Positions 33,670 to 42,110 are shown, counted from the first letter of the stretch. The stretch: 64,000 bases of DNA from Leisingera sp. ANG-M1 (GCF_000813745.1 NZ_JWLC01000011.1:107042-171041); one strand, 5' to 3'. Notes: generated by a model from the sequence alone, not told the origin. Made by a program: numbers and translations.

Positions 33670-35601
33670 ATGAAAGACAAAACCACCACCACAGAGCAGG
33701 CGATGGCCCTGATCCGCGACGGGGATGTCGTAACAACCACCGGCTTTGTGCAGAGCTGCATTCCGGAGCTGCTGCATGCAGCGCTGGAAAAACGGTTCCT
33801 GGAGGAAGGCTCCCCGCGCGATCTGACCCTGATCATGTGCGCAGGCGCAGGCGACAGCAAAGGCCTGGGCACCGGGCGGCTGCATCACGACGGGCTGCTG
33901 CGCCGGGTGATCGCTGGCAACTTCGGCCGCATGCCCAAGGTGGCGCAGGCGGCGCAGGAGGAAAAAATCTGCGGCTACAACCTGCCCCAGGGCGTGATTT
34001 CGCAGCTTTACCGCGCCTGTGCCGCGGGCCAGCCTGGCCTGTTCTCCAAGGTCGGCCTGCACACCTATGTCGACCCGCGCCACGGCGGCGGCAAGGTCAA
34101 CAAGAAAACGCAGGAGGACATCGTCCGCTTCCACGAGGTCGAGGGCGAGGAATGGCTGTTCTACAAGGCCACCAAGATCGACGTCGCCCTGATCCGCGGC
34201 ACCAGCGCCGATCGCTCGGGCAACATCAGCATGGAGCGCGAGGCGCTGACGCTGGACTGCCTGGCCCAGGCGATGGCCGCGCACAACAATGGCGGCATCG
34301 TGATCGCCCAGGTAGAACGCATCGTCGAAGACGGCTCGATCAAGCCCAAGGATGTGAAAATCCCCGGCCTGCTGGTGGACTGTGTCTGTGTCGCCGACGA
34401 TCCGGAGATGCACCGGATGAACTACGGCGTGCAGCACAACCCAGCGCTCTCGGGCGAAATCCGGGTGCCGGTCGAAGGCATCGCCAAGATGCCGCTGGAC
34501 CAGCGCAAGATCATTGCCCGCCGCGCCGCTTTTGAGCTGCCGCCCAACGGCGCCGTGAATCTTGGCGTCGGTGCACCGGACGGCGTTGCAGCCGTGGCCA
34601 ACGAAGAGAAGGCCACCCCCTATATCACCCTCACTACCGAGGCCGGCGCGGTGGGCGGCGTTCTGGCGGGCGGCTCCAGCTTCGGCTCGTCGGCCAATGC
34701 CGACGCGGTGATCGACCAGAACCAGATGTTCGACTTCTACGACGGCGGCGGCCTCGACCTCACCTGTCTTGGTATGGCCGAGTGCGATGCTGAAGGCAGT
34801 GTCAACGCCTCCCGCTTCGGCGGCCGTTTGAACGGCTGCGGCGGCTTCATCAACATTTCGCAAAACTCCCGTGCTGTGGTCTTTGCCGGCACCTTCACCG
34901 CGGGCGGGCTGAAGGTTGCTGTCGAAGACGGCCAGCTGCGCATTGTGCAAGAGGGCCGCAACAAGAAATTCGTGCGCCTGATCGAACAGATCACTTTTTC
35001 CGGGCCCTATGCCTCAAAACGCTCGCAGCCGGTGCTTTACGTGACCGAGCGCTGCGTGCTGCAGCTGACCCCCAAAGGTTTGGAGCTGATCGAGATTGCC
35101 CCGGGTATCGACCTGCAGCGTGATATTCTCGACCAGATGGAGTTCAAGCCGATCATCGAAAACGTCACCCAGATGGACCCGCGCATCTTCCGCGACGAGC
35201 CAATGGGGCTGCTCGATGACCTGCTGAACCTGAACCTGTCGGAACGCGTCACCTATGACGCCGCCCGCCATACCATGTTCCTCAACCTGGAAGGCTGGAG
35301 CGTCAAGAAGAAGCGCGACATCGAGGATCTGACCCGGGTGCTGAAGGAGGCCTTTGCCAAGAGCGGCACAGGCGTGAACACGGTGGTGAACCAGAACGGC
35401 TTCCGCATTGCCGAGGATCTGCAGGACGACTACGCGGCCACCGCCGGGCAGCTTCTGGAGGCCAGCAGCGAGTCGATCGCGCATTACACCACCAGTGCCT
35501 TCATGCGCCTGAAGATGCAGGGAGAGCTGTCCAGCCGCAGCGTCCAGCCTCATATCTTCGAAAGCGGCGAGGAAGCGCATCAGGCCATCTGGGGCTCCTG
35601 A
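33670..35601 (+). CDS. Fused alpha/beta acyl-CoA transferase with extra C-terminal domain
   Basis: 643 aa. Residues of about 1-520 are a family I CoA-transferase with both subunits in one chain (YdiF/Pct-like). The first half begins AMALIRDGDVVTTTGFVQSCIPE. The second half has NLGVGAPDGVAAVANEE and the catalytic glutamate in ITLTTEAGAVGG. They move CoA between acetyl or another acyl-CoA and a carboxylate. The last 120 or so residues (from LLDDLLNLNLSERVTYD) are not typical of the family and look alpha-helical, ending with a variable tail. A ribosome site (GGGAGGA) lies nine bases before the ATG. The substrate pair is unknown. Confidence 0.85.
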   Translation: MKDKTTTTEQAMALIRDGDVVTTTGFVQSCIPELLHAALEKRFLEEGSPRDLTLIMCAGAGDSKGLGTGRLHHDGLLRRVIAGNFGRMPKVAQAAQEEKICGYNLPQGVISQLYRACAAGQPGLFSKVGLHTYVDPRHGGGKVNKKTQEDIVRFHEVEGEEWLFYKATKIDVALIRGTSADRSGNISMEREALTLDCLAQAMAAHNNGGIVIAQVERIVEDGSIKPKDVKIPGLLVDCVCVADDPEMHRMNYGVQHNPALSGEIRVPVEGIAKMPLDQRKIIARRAAFELPPNGAVNLGVGAPDGVAAVANEEKATPYITLTTEAGAVGGVLAGGSSFGSSANADAVIDQNQMFDFYDGGGLDLTCLGMAECDAEGSVNASRFGGRLNGCGGFINISQNSRAVVFAGTFTAGGLKVAVEDGQLRIVQEGRNKKFVRLIEQITFSGPYASKRSQPVLYVTERCVLQLTPKGLELIEIAPGIDLQRDILDQMEFKPIIENVTQMDPRIFRDEPMGLLDDLLNLNLSERVTYDAARHTMFLNLEGWSVKKKRDIEDLTRVLKEAFAKSGTGVNTVVNQNGFRIAEDLQDDYAATAGQLLEASSESIAHYTTSAFMRLKMQGELSSRSVQPHIFESGEEAHQAIWGS

Positions 35602-35645
35602 TCCGGCAGTCCCCGGCCCTGGCTTCCAGGGAGCAGATTGTGCAA

Positions 35646-35677
35646 GCGGCGCAGCCAGTTCAAACCGGCTGCGCCGC
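35646..35677 (+). terminator. Hairpin after the CoA-transferase gene
   Basis: A perfect 11-bp dyad, GCGGCGCAGCC (35646-35656) with GGCTGCGCCGC (35667-35677), lies 45 bases after the stop and separates the gene from the tRNA. No T-run. Confidence 0.5.
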
Positions 35678-35889
35678 AAGTGACTCCCTCTTTGAGATGA
35701 CACCGGCTCTCGCTTGGTCTCCCATCTAACCCTATAGAATTTCGGCCATTTCCCAGCCGACAACATGCCATCCGCCGAGGCGCTTCCCTGCCTTTGCCGC
35801 TTTTTTTCTGGATGGCCAAAAAAGTTCTTCTTTTTTGCAGAAACCCTCTTGCACCCCCCCGCAACAAACTTTAGACAGCGCCTCACCGA

Positions 35890-35964
35890 TGGGGTGTAGC
35901 CAAGTGGTAAGGCAGCGGTTTTTGGTACCGTGTACCGTAGGTTCGAATCCTACCACCCCAGCCA
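35890..35964 (+). tRNA. tRNA-Gln (anticodon UUG), integration target
   Basis: A full cloverleaf is visible: acceptor TGGGGTG/CACCCCA, D stem GCC/GGC with AAGTGGTAA loop, anticodon stem GCGGT/ACCGT with loop TTTTGGT (anticodon TTG), T arm GTAGG/CCTAC with TTCGAAT, discriminator G and encoded CCA. The 3' half from the last T-loop base onward is the left att core of the mobile element, so the element restores the tRNA end on insertion. Confidence 0.95.
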
Positions 35965-35968
35965 TCGG
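35948..35968 (+). repeat. att core, left copy (attL, inside tRNA-Gln 3' end)
   Basis: The 21-bp sequence TCCTACCACCCCAGCCATCG+G occurs three times in the window: here, inverted at 38630-38650, and direct at 46913-46933. It overlaps the T arm, acceptor stem and CCA of the tRNA, as expected for a tyrosine-recombinase attachment site. Confidence 0.85.
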
Positions 35969-36300
35969 CCTCCTGACATAGCAAAACAAGAAGCTTGGAT
36001 GCCTCAGAGGCTCTAAAGTGCCCCACTTTCTGCCCCAGTTGGTTTGAGCACCCCCGAAGCACCCGTTAGCTCGTTATGCGGGTGGTGCGGGTTGCCCCTC
36101 CCGAATTACGGGAGAGGCGGGTTAGCAATTCTAGCTTCGAGATTTTGGCATGGCCTCAGGGCTATAGCAGATTGAAGTCCACCCCGTTGCCCCGTCTCTC
36201 AAGCTCATCTCTGAAGTTATCTCCCCGATCACCGATATCGAGATGCCGAGGATTCACGCAGCGCCGGTTATGACACCGATGACGGATCACTTGGTCGCGG
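35948..36300 (+). repeat. Inverted repeat 1, left arm (353 bp)
   Basis: This segment, starting with the att core and running into the HNH gene, is repeated in inverted orientation at 38298-38650. Both arms are 353 bp with no gaps. By eye I count about nine mismatches, all within about 160 bp of the core, and the rest identical. The arm ends at TTGGTCGCGG, where the flanks diverge. Confidence 0.85.
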
Positions 36301-36539
36301 GTGGCGGCAAGCTGGTGGAGAATGCAGTAAATAAACCTGTACGCACGATCCTGATGGCCTTGAAAGCGAACTTTCCGCGGGCCGGATGTTGGCGTGACCA
36401 TGCAGCCATTCTCGTCTTCTTCTGTTTCATTCAGCAATTCCTCTACTCGCTGGTGGGCTTCTTCGTAGTGATAGGCAAATATGTCGCTGTACCATTCCTG
36501 GCTACGGTCCATGGCGACGAACAGCTCGTCCTTACTCAA
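36162..36539 (-). CDS. HNH endonuclease, near attL
   Basis: 125 aa if translation begins at TTG 36539, which overlaps the helicase stop and has GGAGGTG eight bases upstream. An ATG at 36,557 would begin further inside the upstream gene. The C-terminal half has the zinc-ribbon-like HNH pattern RDQVIRHRCHNRRCVNPRHL followed by RGDN, as in phage HNH proteins of the HNH_3 type. The family makes nicks or breaks in DNA; in satellites they can aid packaging or block competing phages. Its last 46 codons lie in inverted repeat 1, and a tail copy exists at 38,298-38,436. Confidence 0.8.
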   Translation of the reverse strand: MSKDELFVAMDRSQEWYSDIFAYHYEEAHQRVEELLNETEEDENGCMVTPTSGPRKVRFQGHQDRAYRFIYCILHQLAATRDQVIRHRCHNRRCVNPRHLDIGDRGDNFRDELERRGNGVDFNLL

Positions 36540-38031
36540 TGATTTCCACCTCCCCGTCATCCGGCCAGATTGGCTCATCGTAGCCGTTTGGCCCGCGAAC
36601 CCGTCCACCAGACACCTGATAGTCCCGGTGAACCCAGATTGCTCGGCTATGATCAACACCGCCCCATTTGGCAGTCTCAGAACGCCAGCCCAGCTCGGGC
36701 ATCATGTGGCGGATCCGGTTCTGGTTGGTCTTCAGCTTCTCAATGAACAGCTTGGCAATGACTTCCAACGGAACAGCAAACACACCGAGACCAGCTAGAA
36801 TCTCCTCCAGGCGAACAAGCAGTACCTCACGGGATGCCCCCATGATCTGTTGCATAACCGGTGTTTCGATCAGGGAGAGGTTCAGCGAACGAGGATTGAA
36901 GTCATTCGATAGCTGATGCTCCAGCAGCCCGCGATACAGACCTGCTATGTTCTCATCACGCTCCATCCATGCATTGAACTCAGCGATGAAACTGCCGAAC
37001 TCCTCAGCATCCGGGCCAGAGGCATGACCGGAGTGATCCACGTTGATAACATAGTATCTGCGCTCATCCGCCTCGATCCAAAGCGGCAAGTGGTTGGAAG
37101 TGAACAGAAAACAGCAAGACTGTTGTACCTTCTCGACCTCCTTCCCCTTAGCTTCTGACACGGTCACTCTTTCCGTAATGTACGTCTTGAGCGTATTGCC
37201 GTGAGGGGAGTCAGGCTTGAGTTGGAGCTCCTCAGATACGATCAGCTTGCTATCCAACAGCGGCTTGTTGAACTTGCCGGTCAGCTTGGCGATGCTGTTC
37301 TGGGCAACTGAGTTTTCTTCGCCAAACAGACGGGTGGCTAGCTGGCAGAGTGTGCTTTTACCCGTTCCTTTCTGACGCGAATACAAGAAGATAGCCCAGT
37401 TTGGCTTATCCGCTTCATTCTTCAAGCACCAAGCAAGCCAATCGATGAATACACGACGATCTACCGCATGCTGGAAGATCCGCTGAAGGAGTGCTTCAAG
37501 CATTGCCATGTTTGGCTGAGCAGAGGTCAGATTGCGATAGGCAGGCTTGCGCCAAGTGTTGATAGCGACCATGTCCCGTACAGGGAAAACCCGGTCATCA
37601 TTGCCCGGTGCGCATTGGGTGGTTCCATTCCAGAGTGGAATTTGCTGGCTCACATCGTCATGGGTTTCGATCATGGCCCGCTGAAAGACATCTCTCAGAA
37701 GCTCCGAGGTCAGCTCAATCTCCGGGAACGCCCGTTTGAACTTCTGAAGAGCAAGCTTCTTCAGGTCCGCCTGGCTAAGCGGGACATTGAGGTCATCAAC
37801 GTCATGGAGTTGGTTGCGGTTTCGCACGAAGCACTTTGACAGGTACTCGCACAGAGCCGCCACGTTATCAGGCTCTACCTTTGGTGTTGCCTCCTCAACT
37901 ACCTCGTTCGCACTCTCTGCTTCTTCCTTGTTCTTACCCTGGCGTCTGGTGCGCGCTTCCAGCCACTCCGCCGATAGCATTTCTGGTACGTATTCTGCGC
38001 CATGCATGATCAGTTCTGTATTTCTTATCAT
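36532..38031 (-). CDS. Primase/helicase-type NTPase (DUF5906/SF3-like)
   Basis: 499 aa. Walker A lies in SRQKGTGKSTLCQLATRLFG (near residue 219). A Walker B-like acidic pair follows in KLIVSEELQLK, and sensor-like LFTSNHLPLWIEADERRYYV is the hallmark of phage and plasmid D5/SF3-type helicases (SNHxPL and ERR). The N-terminal 150 residues are helical and not typical of a primase. The protein probably starts or drives replication of the excised element. It overlaps the HNH gene by eight bases and is transcribed towards attL. Confidence 0.85.
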   Translation of the reverse strand: MIRNTELIMHGAEYVPEMLSAEWLEARTRRQGKNKEEAESANEVVEEATPKVEPDNVAALCEYLSKCFVRNRNQLHDVDDLNVPLSQADLKKLALQKFKRAFPEIELTSELLRDVFQRAMIETHDDVSQQIPLWNGTTQCAPGNDDRVFPVRDMVAINTWRKPAYRNLTSAQPNMAMLEALLQRIFQHAVDRRVFIDWLAWCLKNEADKPNWAIFLYSRQKGTGKSTLCQLATRLFGEENSVAQNSIAKLTGKFNKPLLDSKLIVSEELQLKPDSPHGNTLKTYITERVTVSEAKGKEVEKVQQSCCFLFTSNHLPLWIEADERRYYVINVDHSGHASGPDAEEFGSFIAEFNAWMERDENIAGLYRGLLEHQLSNDFNPRSLNLSLIETPVMQQIMGASREVLLVRLEEILAGLGVFAVPLEVIAKLFIEKLKTNQNRIRHMMPELGWRSETAKWGGVDHSRAIWVHRDYQVSGGRVRGPNGYDEPIWPDDGEVEIIE

Positions 38032-38297
38032 ATAGTCTCCTCACAAGCGGGAATCCGCCTATAAAACAGTGTGTTGTAGGTTTTGGTGGAGATCCGGTTC
38101 AGGTTCAGCGTTCGCGGCTGCAACAAAGCAATCGCGTGAAAGCTGGCCCCCTGAGGCCGGGTACTGATCTTAAGGCGTTCTAAATCGACAGACAGTCGCG
38201 GACTGTATCTGGTCTAGATTTTCCAGCCCATGTTAGCGCCCTAGATTTCAGTGCGCGCCGTCTCTCATACCTTCCATAACATGTCAACGATTTGGTG
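38032..38297. other. Gene-free stretch up to the inversion breakpoint
   Basis: This 266-bp stretch lies upstream of the helicase and should hold its promoter. I find no gene in it. Its right end abuts inverted repeat 1 at the proposed breakpoint. Confidence 0.4.
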
Positions 38298-38436
38298 CCG
38301 CGACCAAGTGATCCGTCATCGGTGTCATAACCGGCGCTGCGTGAATCCTCGGCATCTCGATATCGGTGATCGGGGAGATAACTTCAGAGATGAGCTTGAG
38401 AGACGGGGCAACGGGGTGGACTTCAATCTGCTATAG
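38298..38436 (+). pseudogene. Truncated 3' tail of the HNH gene
   Basis: The last 46 codons of the HNH endonuclease (from RDQVIRH to GVDFNLL, then stop) are repeated here without the rest of the gene. An open frame from 38,251 adds unrelated upstream codons and is not a real gene. The fragment still has the conserved HNH core residues but no N-terminal half. Confidence 0.8.
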
Positions 38437-38629
38437 CCCTGAGGCCATGCCAAAATCTCGAAGCTAGAATTGCTAACCCGACTCTCCCGTAATTCGGGAG
38501 GGGCAACCCGCACCACCCGCATAACGAGCTAACGGGTGCTCCGGGGGTGCTCAAACCAACTGGGGCAGAAACCGGGGCACTTTGGAGCCTCTGAGGCATC
38601 CAAGCTTCTTGTTTTGCTATGTCAGAGAA

Positions 38630-38650
38630 CCGATGGCTGGGGTGGTAGGA
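38630..38650 (-). repeat. att core, inverted middle copy
   Basis: CCGATGGCTGGGGTGGTAGG+A is the exact reverse complement of the tRNA-Gln att core. It sits exactly between inverted repeat 1 and inverted repeat 2, which makes it look like the joined attP site of a circular or tandem element, turned around. Confidence 0.85.
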
Positions 38651-38882
38651 AACCTTGTGTCCCGATGAACGCTATCAACTTTTTCCAACCTCTGAAGGTT
38701 ATGGGGCGGATCCTGGGGCATTTCCGGTCCGAGCGGGGAGCGAGGTGGGCAGTTCCGGGGCCGCCGGAGGCAACTAGCGCCCCTCAGTCAGAGGCGCTGG
38801 CTGGGATGTTCCGCTGACTTCAATACTGCTCCCACCGCCAACGCCCGAAGGCGCCCGGCGAACTCAAGCGCCCACTGCGCGG
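38630..38882 (+). repeat. Inverted repeat 2, left arm (253 bp)
   Basis: This segment (from the inverted core to ACTGCGCGG) is repeated inverted at 46681-46933, also 253 bp, with one mismatch seen (near 38663). It contains the 3' end of the 135-aa gene. Confidence 0.85.
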
Positions 38883-39227
38883 ATCATAGACGCAGAGACG
38901 GGTACGGTAGGTCGCATCATCTGCCTGCTTCCGCCACCCCACTTCCACCACGATGTGCTCGTTCTTACTCCAGACTCCACTCACGAAGGACGGATTGTTG
39001 CGCGGGTAACGATTGTACTCTCTTTGAATCCAGCTTCTGCACTGGCCCTTCACGTTCTCGACGGCAGCAGCTTGGACACGTTGCGTCTCCACTTGCTGCT
39101 CCGCCCAATGACCATAACCCAAAATAGCCACAGGAACGGCAACGAGGAGGCCTAGCAGAACTTTGTTCGCTATGAGCCTGTCGAAGTAATCTCCAAGGTT
39201 TGCCAGGAAGTAAGAAAACGCCCACAT
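38820..39227 (-). CDS. Small protein with one membrane helix, beside the inverted att core
   Basis: 135 aa. One hydrophobic helix, KVLLGLLVAVPVAILGYGH (about residues 22-40), separates a short N-terminus from a C-terminal domain of about 90 residues with two cysteines (GQCRSW, RLCVYD). GAGGGAG precedes the ATG. I do not recognise it. The last 20 codons lie in inverted repeat 2 and a tail copy lies at 46,681-46,743. It is divergent from the XRE regulator. Confidence 0.65.
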   Translation of the reverse strand: MWAFSYFLANLGDYFDRLIANKVLLGLLVAVPVAILGYGHWAEQQVETQRVQAAAVENVKGQCRSWIQREYNRYPRNNPSFVSGVWSKNEHIVVEVGWRKQADDATYRTRLCVYDPRSGRLSSPGAFGRWRWEQY

Positions 39228-39420
39228 CGGTCAATCTCCCTCAATAATATACGCCTGCGCGGCAAAGACGGCAGCGGCACCAGTACCGCATGATCTTCTG
39301 AGAATGCTGTTCATTGGCCCCTCGCCAACTTGCTGCATGAAGTTCTAATCTGCCCAGTTTTCAGAGCCTTCGCCCCGCGTAGTTTTGAAGCGGCACAGTC
39401 TTCAAGATCTGAATGTCTCT

Positions 39421-39443
39421 TAAAACCGGTAGAGCTAAAACCG
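39421..39443. promoter_or_regulatory. Direct repeat, possible XRE operator
   Basis: TAAAACCG occurs twice, at 39421-39428 and 39436-39443, 15 bp apart, within 40 bp upstream of the regulator start and in the gap shared with the divergent 135-aa gene. Such paired half-sites are common for XRE autoregulators. Pattern-based only. Confidence 0.4.
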
Positions 39444-39459
39444 TCAGTGCGCAATAGCA

Positions 39460-39696
39460 TTGAGCGTGAAGAGAACGCCAAAAAGCCCACTCAGAGATAT
39501 CGTAGCGCGGAACATGCGGCTGTTTCGGGCTGAACGCGGCTGGTCTCAGGAAAGGTTAGCTGCCGAGGCTGGGTTGAACCGCACATACCTTAGTGCAGTC
39601 GAGCGTTCAGAGCAGAATATATCAATTGATAACCTATACCGCGTTGCGGAAGGCTTAGGAATCGAAAGCTGGCGCCTTCTTAGCCCCCAGGACTAA
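39460..39696 (+). CDS. XRE-family transcriptional regulator
   Basis: 78 aa from TTG 39460 (or 76 from GTG 39466; no in-frame ATG lies near). It is little more than a five-helix Cro/CI DNA-binding domain: NMRLFRAERGWSQERLAAEAGLN, with recognition helix NRTYLSAVERSEQN, written as parts, and a closing helix to LLSPQD. It is the first gene of the plus-strand module that includes the DnaB-like ATPase and probably controls it. Such small regulators are common in restriction, toxin and satellite modules. Confidence 0.8.
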   Translation: MSVKRTPKSPLRDIVARNMRLFRAERGWSQERLAAEAGLNRTYLSAVERSEQNISIDNLYRVAEGLGIESWRLLSPQD

Positions 39697-39831
39697 GCAG
39701 TCCATTTAAGGCAGAACCCAACGCTCCTACACCTCTACGTCGTCAAAAACGATTGCGGTGACTACGTACCTTAGGGGCCTTTGGATACTTGTGTTTGCTT
39801 TCGGAATGCCTGATTGTACCGTCTCTCGGCG

Positions 39832-40713
39832 ATGCAACTATATGATGCAGAAATGGAAGACATCCAAATTTCCCGTCTCAATCTAACCAGCGCGGCACGC
39901 TACGCAGCTGACTTAGAAGTTTTTCTACCTAGGCAAGGAGAAACTATGTTCGCCAACTTGCCCTTTGACGTGGAGGCATCATTTGGGGAGCAAGAATTTA
40001 CTGACGAGGACGGCTTTGGCTTCAAGCTCAGCTTCCGAAGGGCCTTCATTGAGGTAATTCCAGAGAACTGCGAAATTGCTCGTGAGGGCAGATACCAGAG
40101 ATCACTGCCAAGGGAAAAGTTTCAGCACTTGTTGAAAAGGGTCAGTGAAGACCATGGCTCAAGGAGAATGAACGCCTCTGGGGGCATTTCTTTGAGGTTA
40201 GCTAAGCTTTTATCAGCTGTTGGAATCGAGAGCAAACTTCACGCGGAAGTGCAACGCTCCCTTCAATCTGGTGACATTCAATCGATTGAAAGCCAGCTAG
40301 ACTTTAAGATCGTCCGATGGGTAGGAGCCGGTCGCTGGCAAATCGGTCACGAAGTCATTGGCGATCCAAACGAGCTTAGCGGTGAACTGCGCGGTGGATA
40401 CTTCACCCCCCCGGGGGACGAGATCACAGAAGGTGCCCTGAATCCTCTCTGCTTTCTCAATCCAACGGGTGGCAATGAATATACAGCAATCGTCGAGTTG
40501 CGCGCTAGAAAACGCGACTGCATCTATCAGCCCTTGGGAGAGGAGCGCAATGAAGCGCGATGGGCGAAGAAAAACAGGGTTCAAATCGAACGATTACTGA
40601 CACTTAAGATGCTGGAAGAGCAAAACCGAAAGGATGGTCTTTCTCCACCAGAAGGAGAAGTGGTGCTAGCGAGAGGCGGTATCGTAGTTTGCAAATCTCA
40701 GGAAACTGAATAA
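39832..40713 (+). CDS. Unknown protein upstream of the DnaB-like ATPase
   Basis: 293 aa from ATG 39832 (TTG 39814 and ATG 39853 are alternatives; none has a clear ribosome site). No family recognised. The N-terminal part is strand-rich (DLEVFLPRQGETMFANLPFDVEASFGE region), and the middle holds a helical segment around RLAKLLSAVGIESKLHAE. A C-terminal charged helix follows (NRVQIERLLTLKMLEEQNR). No membrane segment. It ends 21 bp before the ATPase gene, so the two are probably co-transcribed. Base composition is well below the host. A partner or effector role is an inference. Confidence 0.6.
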   Translation: MQLYDAEMEDIQISRLNLTSAARYAADLEVFLPRQGETMFANLPFDVEASFGEQEFTDEDGFGFKLSFRRAFIEVIPENCEIAREGRYQRSLPREKFQHLLKRVSEDHGSRRMNASGGISLRLAKLLSAVGIESKLHAEVQRSLQSGDIQSIESQLDFKIVRWVGAGRWQIGHEVIGDPNELSGELRGGYFTPPGDEITEGALNPLCFLNPTGGNEYTAIVELRARKRDCIYQPLGEERNEARWAKKNRVQIERLLTLKMLEEQNRKDGLSPPEGEVVLARGGIVVCKSQETE

Positions 40714-40734
40714 TTTTGAAGTTTGAGCCCTTCC

Positions 40735-42024
40735 ATGACCAAAGTTAGTGAATTTTCCCCCAACCTCCCGCTCTTAAGGGCAGTTCGACGATCTAACTCT
40801 GCCATTCTATCGGATCTATGTGCTATCGCAGGCCTAGACCCCAGCAATGACTTCAAGACACTAGAGTTTTCTGATTTGGACTTTCGCGGTTCTGAGCTTG
40901 GGGACTTTATTGTGAGCTTGGACACGCCTGAATTCGCAACCGCTCAGCAGGTTACTGAGCTTGTCAACCAGCTGTCTCAAGCGGCAGAACCCCCTAATAG
41001 CCAATCGACTTCAAGCTCTCCAGTAGGTTCTTACTCTGAAGAGGTTGAGGAAACTTCTGAGGCGAGCTTTAAGCCATTCCTACACTCGTTGGCCAGCGCA
41101 GTATCGGCAGTGGACATGGCTTACCAGCAAGGTGCTAGTGTGATTGGCCTTTCATCGGGTCTACTAGACTTGGATAAGCATCTTGGTGGCTTTCAGAAAC
41201 CAGATTTAGTTGTTCTAGCCGCGGCGCCTTCAATGGGCAAAACCGCGCTGTTGACGCAAATTGCGCTCAACATTGCCAGCACGAGTTCTAATCCTTCTGC
41301 GGAAACCAACTACGAACGAGGGGGTAAAGTTGGATATTTTTCTCTTCAGTTAAGCGCTGAACAAATCGCCCAGCGCATCTTGGCAATTGAAAGTGACGTG
41401 CCATTCGATCGTGTTCAGCGTGGTGATATGACTGAAGCAGAGTTTAGACGGTACGTTCAAGCGGCAAAAACTTTGGAGGCGATCCCTCTCTTTATTGATG
41501 ACACCTTCGGAGATGTGGAGGTAGTGGCCACAAGAGCCCAGAAGCTCAAGAAGGACGTCGGCCTGGATGTTTTGATGATAGATATGGTTGATGACATAAC
41601 CGTGAACCAGTCAAGCAACTCATCGTATCCAGCGAAACTTGAAAGCGTCTTGAGGGACCTTAAGCAACTCGCCAGAGACTTGAATATTTGCGTTCTAGTG
41701 ACTGCGGATATCGGAGACGCAGTACCTAAGAGAGGCAAGAAGCGCCCGAATTTAACTGATCAAGGGAGAATTGGCGCAATCAATCGGGCTGCTGATGTTG
41801 TACTTTTTTTGTATCGCGAAGAGTTTTATCTCGAGCAGCAGCGGCCCGACGACTTTGACTTAGCAGCCGTTGAACAGTGGAAATCTCACATGGAACGTGC
41901 TCATGGACGAGCTGAGATAACAGTTGCAAAGCAGCGAAATGGGCCGATCGGCTTCGTTGAGCTTAGCTTTGAACAAAGGCTGACAAAGTTCTCCAACATG
42001 GCCAAACCTTGGGACACCTATTAA
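40735..42024 (+). CDS. DnaB-like RecA-fold ATPase with unusual N-terminus
   Basis: 429 aa from ATG 40735. Residues of about 130-429 match the DnaB C-terminal helicase domain: GLLDLDKHLGGFQKPDLVVLAAAPSMGKTALL (Walker A, given as its APSMGKT core), DVLMIDMVDD (Walker B), then DQGRIGAINRAADVVLFLYREEFY, where DnaB has the SGSIEQDADLIMFIYR region. The DnaB N-terminal domain is missing. In its place residues 12-65 read LPLLRAVRRSNSAILSDL ... LDPSNDF ... DLDFRGSELGDF, like the entry segment of pentapeptide-repeat proteins, then a low-complexity linker. Either a satellite replication helicase or a defence ATPase. Confidence 0.75.
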   Translation: MTKVSEFSPNLPLLRAVRRSNSAILSDLCAIAGLDPSNDFKTLEFSDLDFRGSELGDFIVSLDTPEFATAQQVTELVNQLSQAAEPPNSQSTSSSPVGSYSEEVEETSEASFKPFLHSLASAVSAVDMAYQQGASVIGLSSGLLDLDKHLGGFQKPDLVVLAAAPSMGKTALLTQIALNIASTSSNPSAETNYERGGKVGYFSLQLSAEQIAQRILAIESDVPFDRVQRGDMTEAEFRRYVQAAKTLEAIPLFIDDTFGDVEVVATRAQKLKKDVGLDVLMIDMVDDITVNQSSNSSYPAKLESVLRDLKQLARDLNICVLVTADIGDAVPKRGKKRPNLTDQGRIGAINRAADVVLFLYREEFYLEQQRPDDFDLAAVEQWKSHMERAHGRAEITVAKQRNGPIGFVELSFEQRLTKFSNMAKPWDTY

Positions 42025-42078
42025 GGGGCGCTGCCCCAGGCGCATACGGAGCGTTCCCATAAAAAAGCAAAGTGGAAG

Positions 42079-42108
42079 CCCCGGCCAGCACGAAGCCAGC
42101 CGGGGTTT
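42079..42108. terminator. Bidirectional terminator between DnaB-like gene and integrase operon
   Basis: CCCCGGC (42079-42085) pairs with GCCGGGG (42099-42105), followed by TTT on the plus strand. On the minus strand a run of six T lies a few bases beyond the stem. It separates two convergent gene groups. Confidence 0.55.
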
Positions 42109-42110
42109 CT

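Larger units (their letters stand above)
38298..38650 (-). repeat. Inverted repeat 1, right arm (353 bp)
   Basis: Inverted copy of 35948-36300, beginning at CCGCGACCAAG and ending with the inverted att core. The two arms would allow inversion of the 2-kb segment between them by homologous recombination. Confidence 0.85.

Noticed and set aside
36076..36273. 65-codon frame in inverted repeat 1, opposite the HNH gene end
   Set aside because: It appears in both arms only because the DNA is duplicated. Translation has no pattern and overlaps the HNH gene.
38251..38436. Independent small HNH gene
   Set aside because: Only the last 46 codons match the HNH protein. The rest is unrelated, and the match ends exactly at the boundary of the inverted repeat, so it is a duplicated tail.
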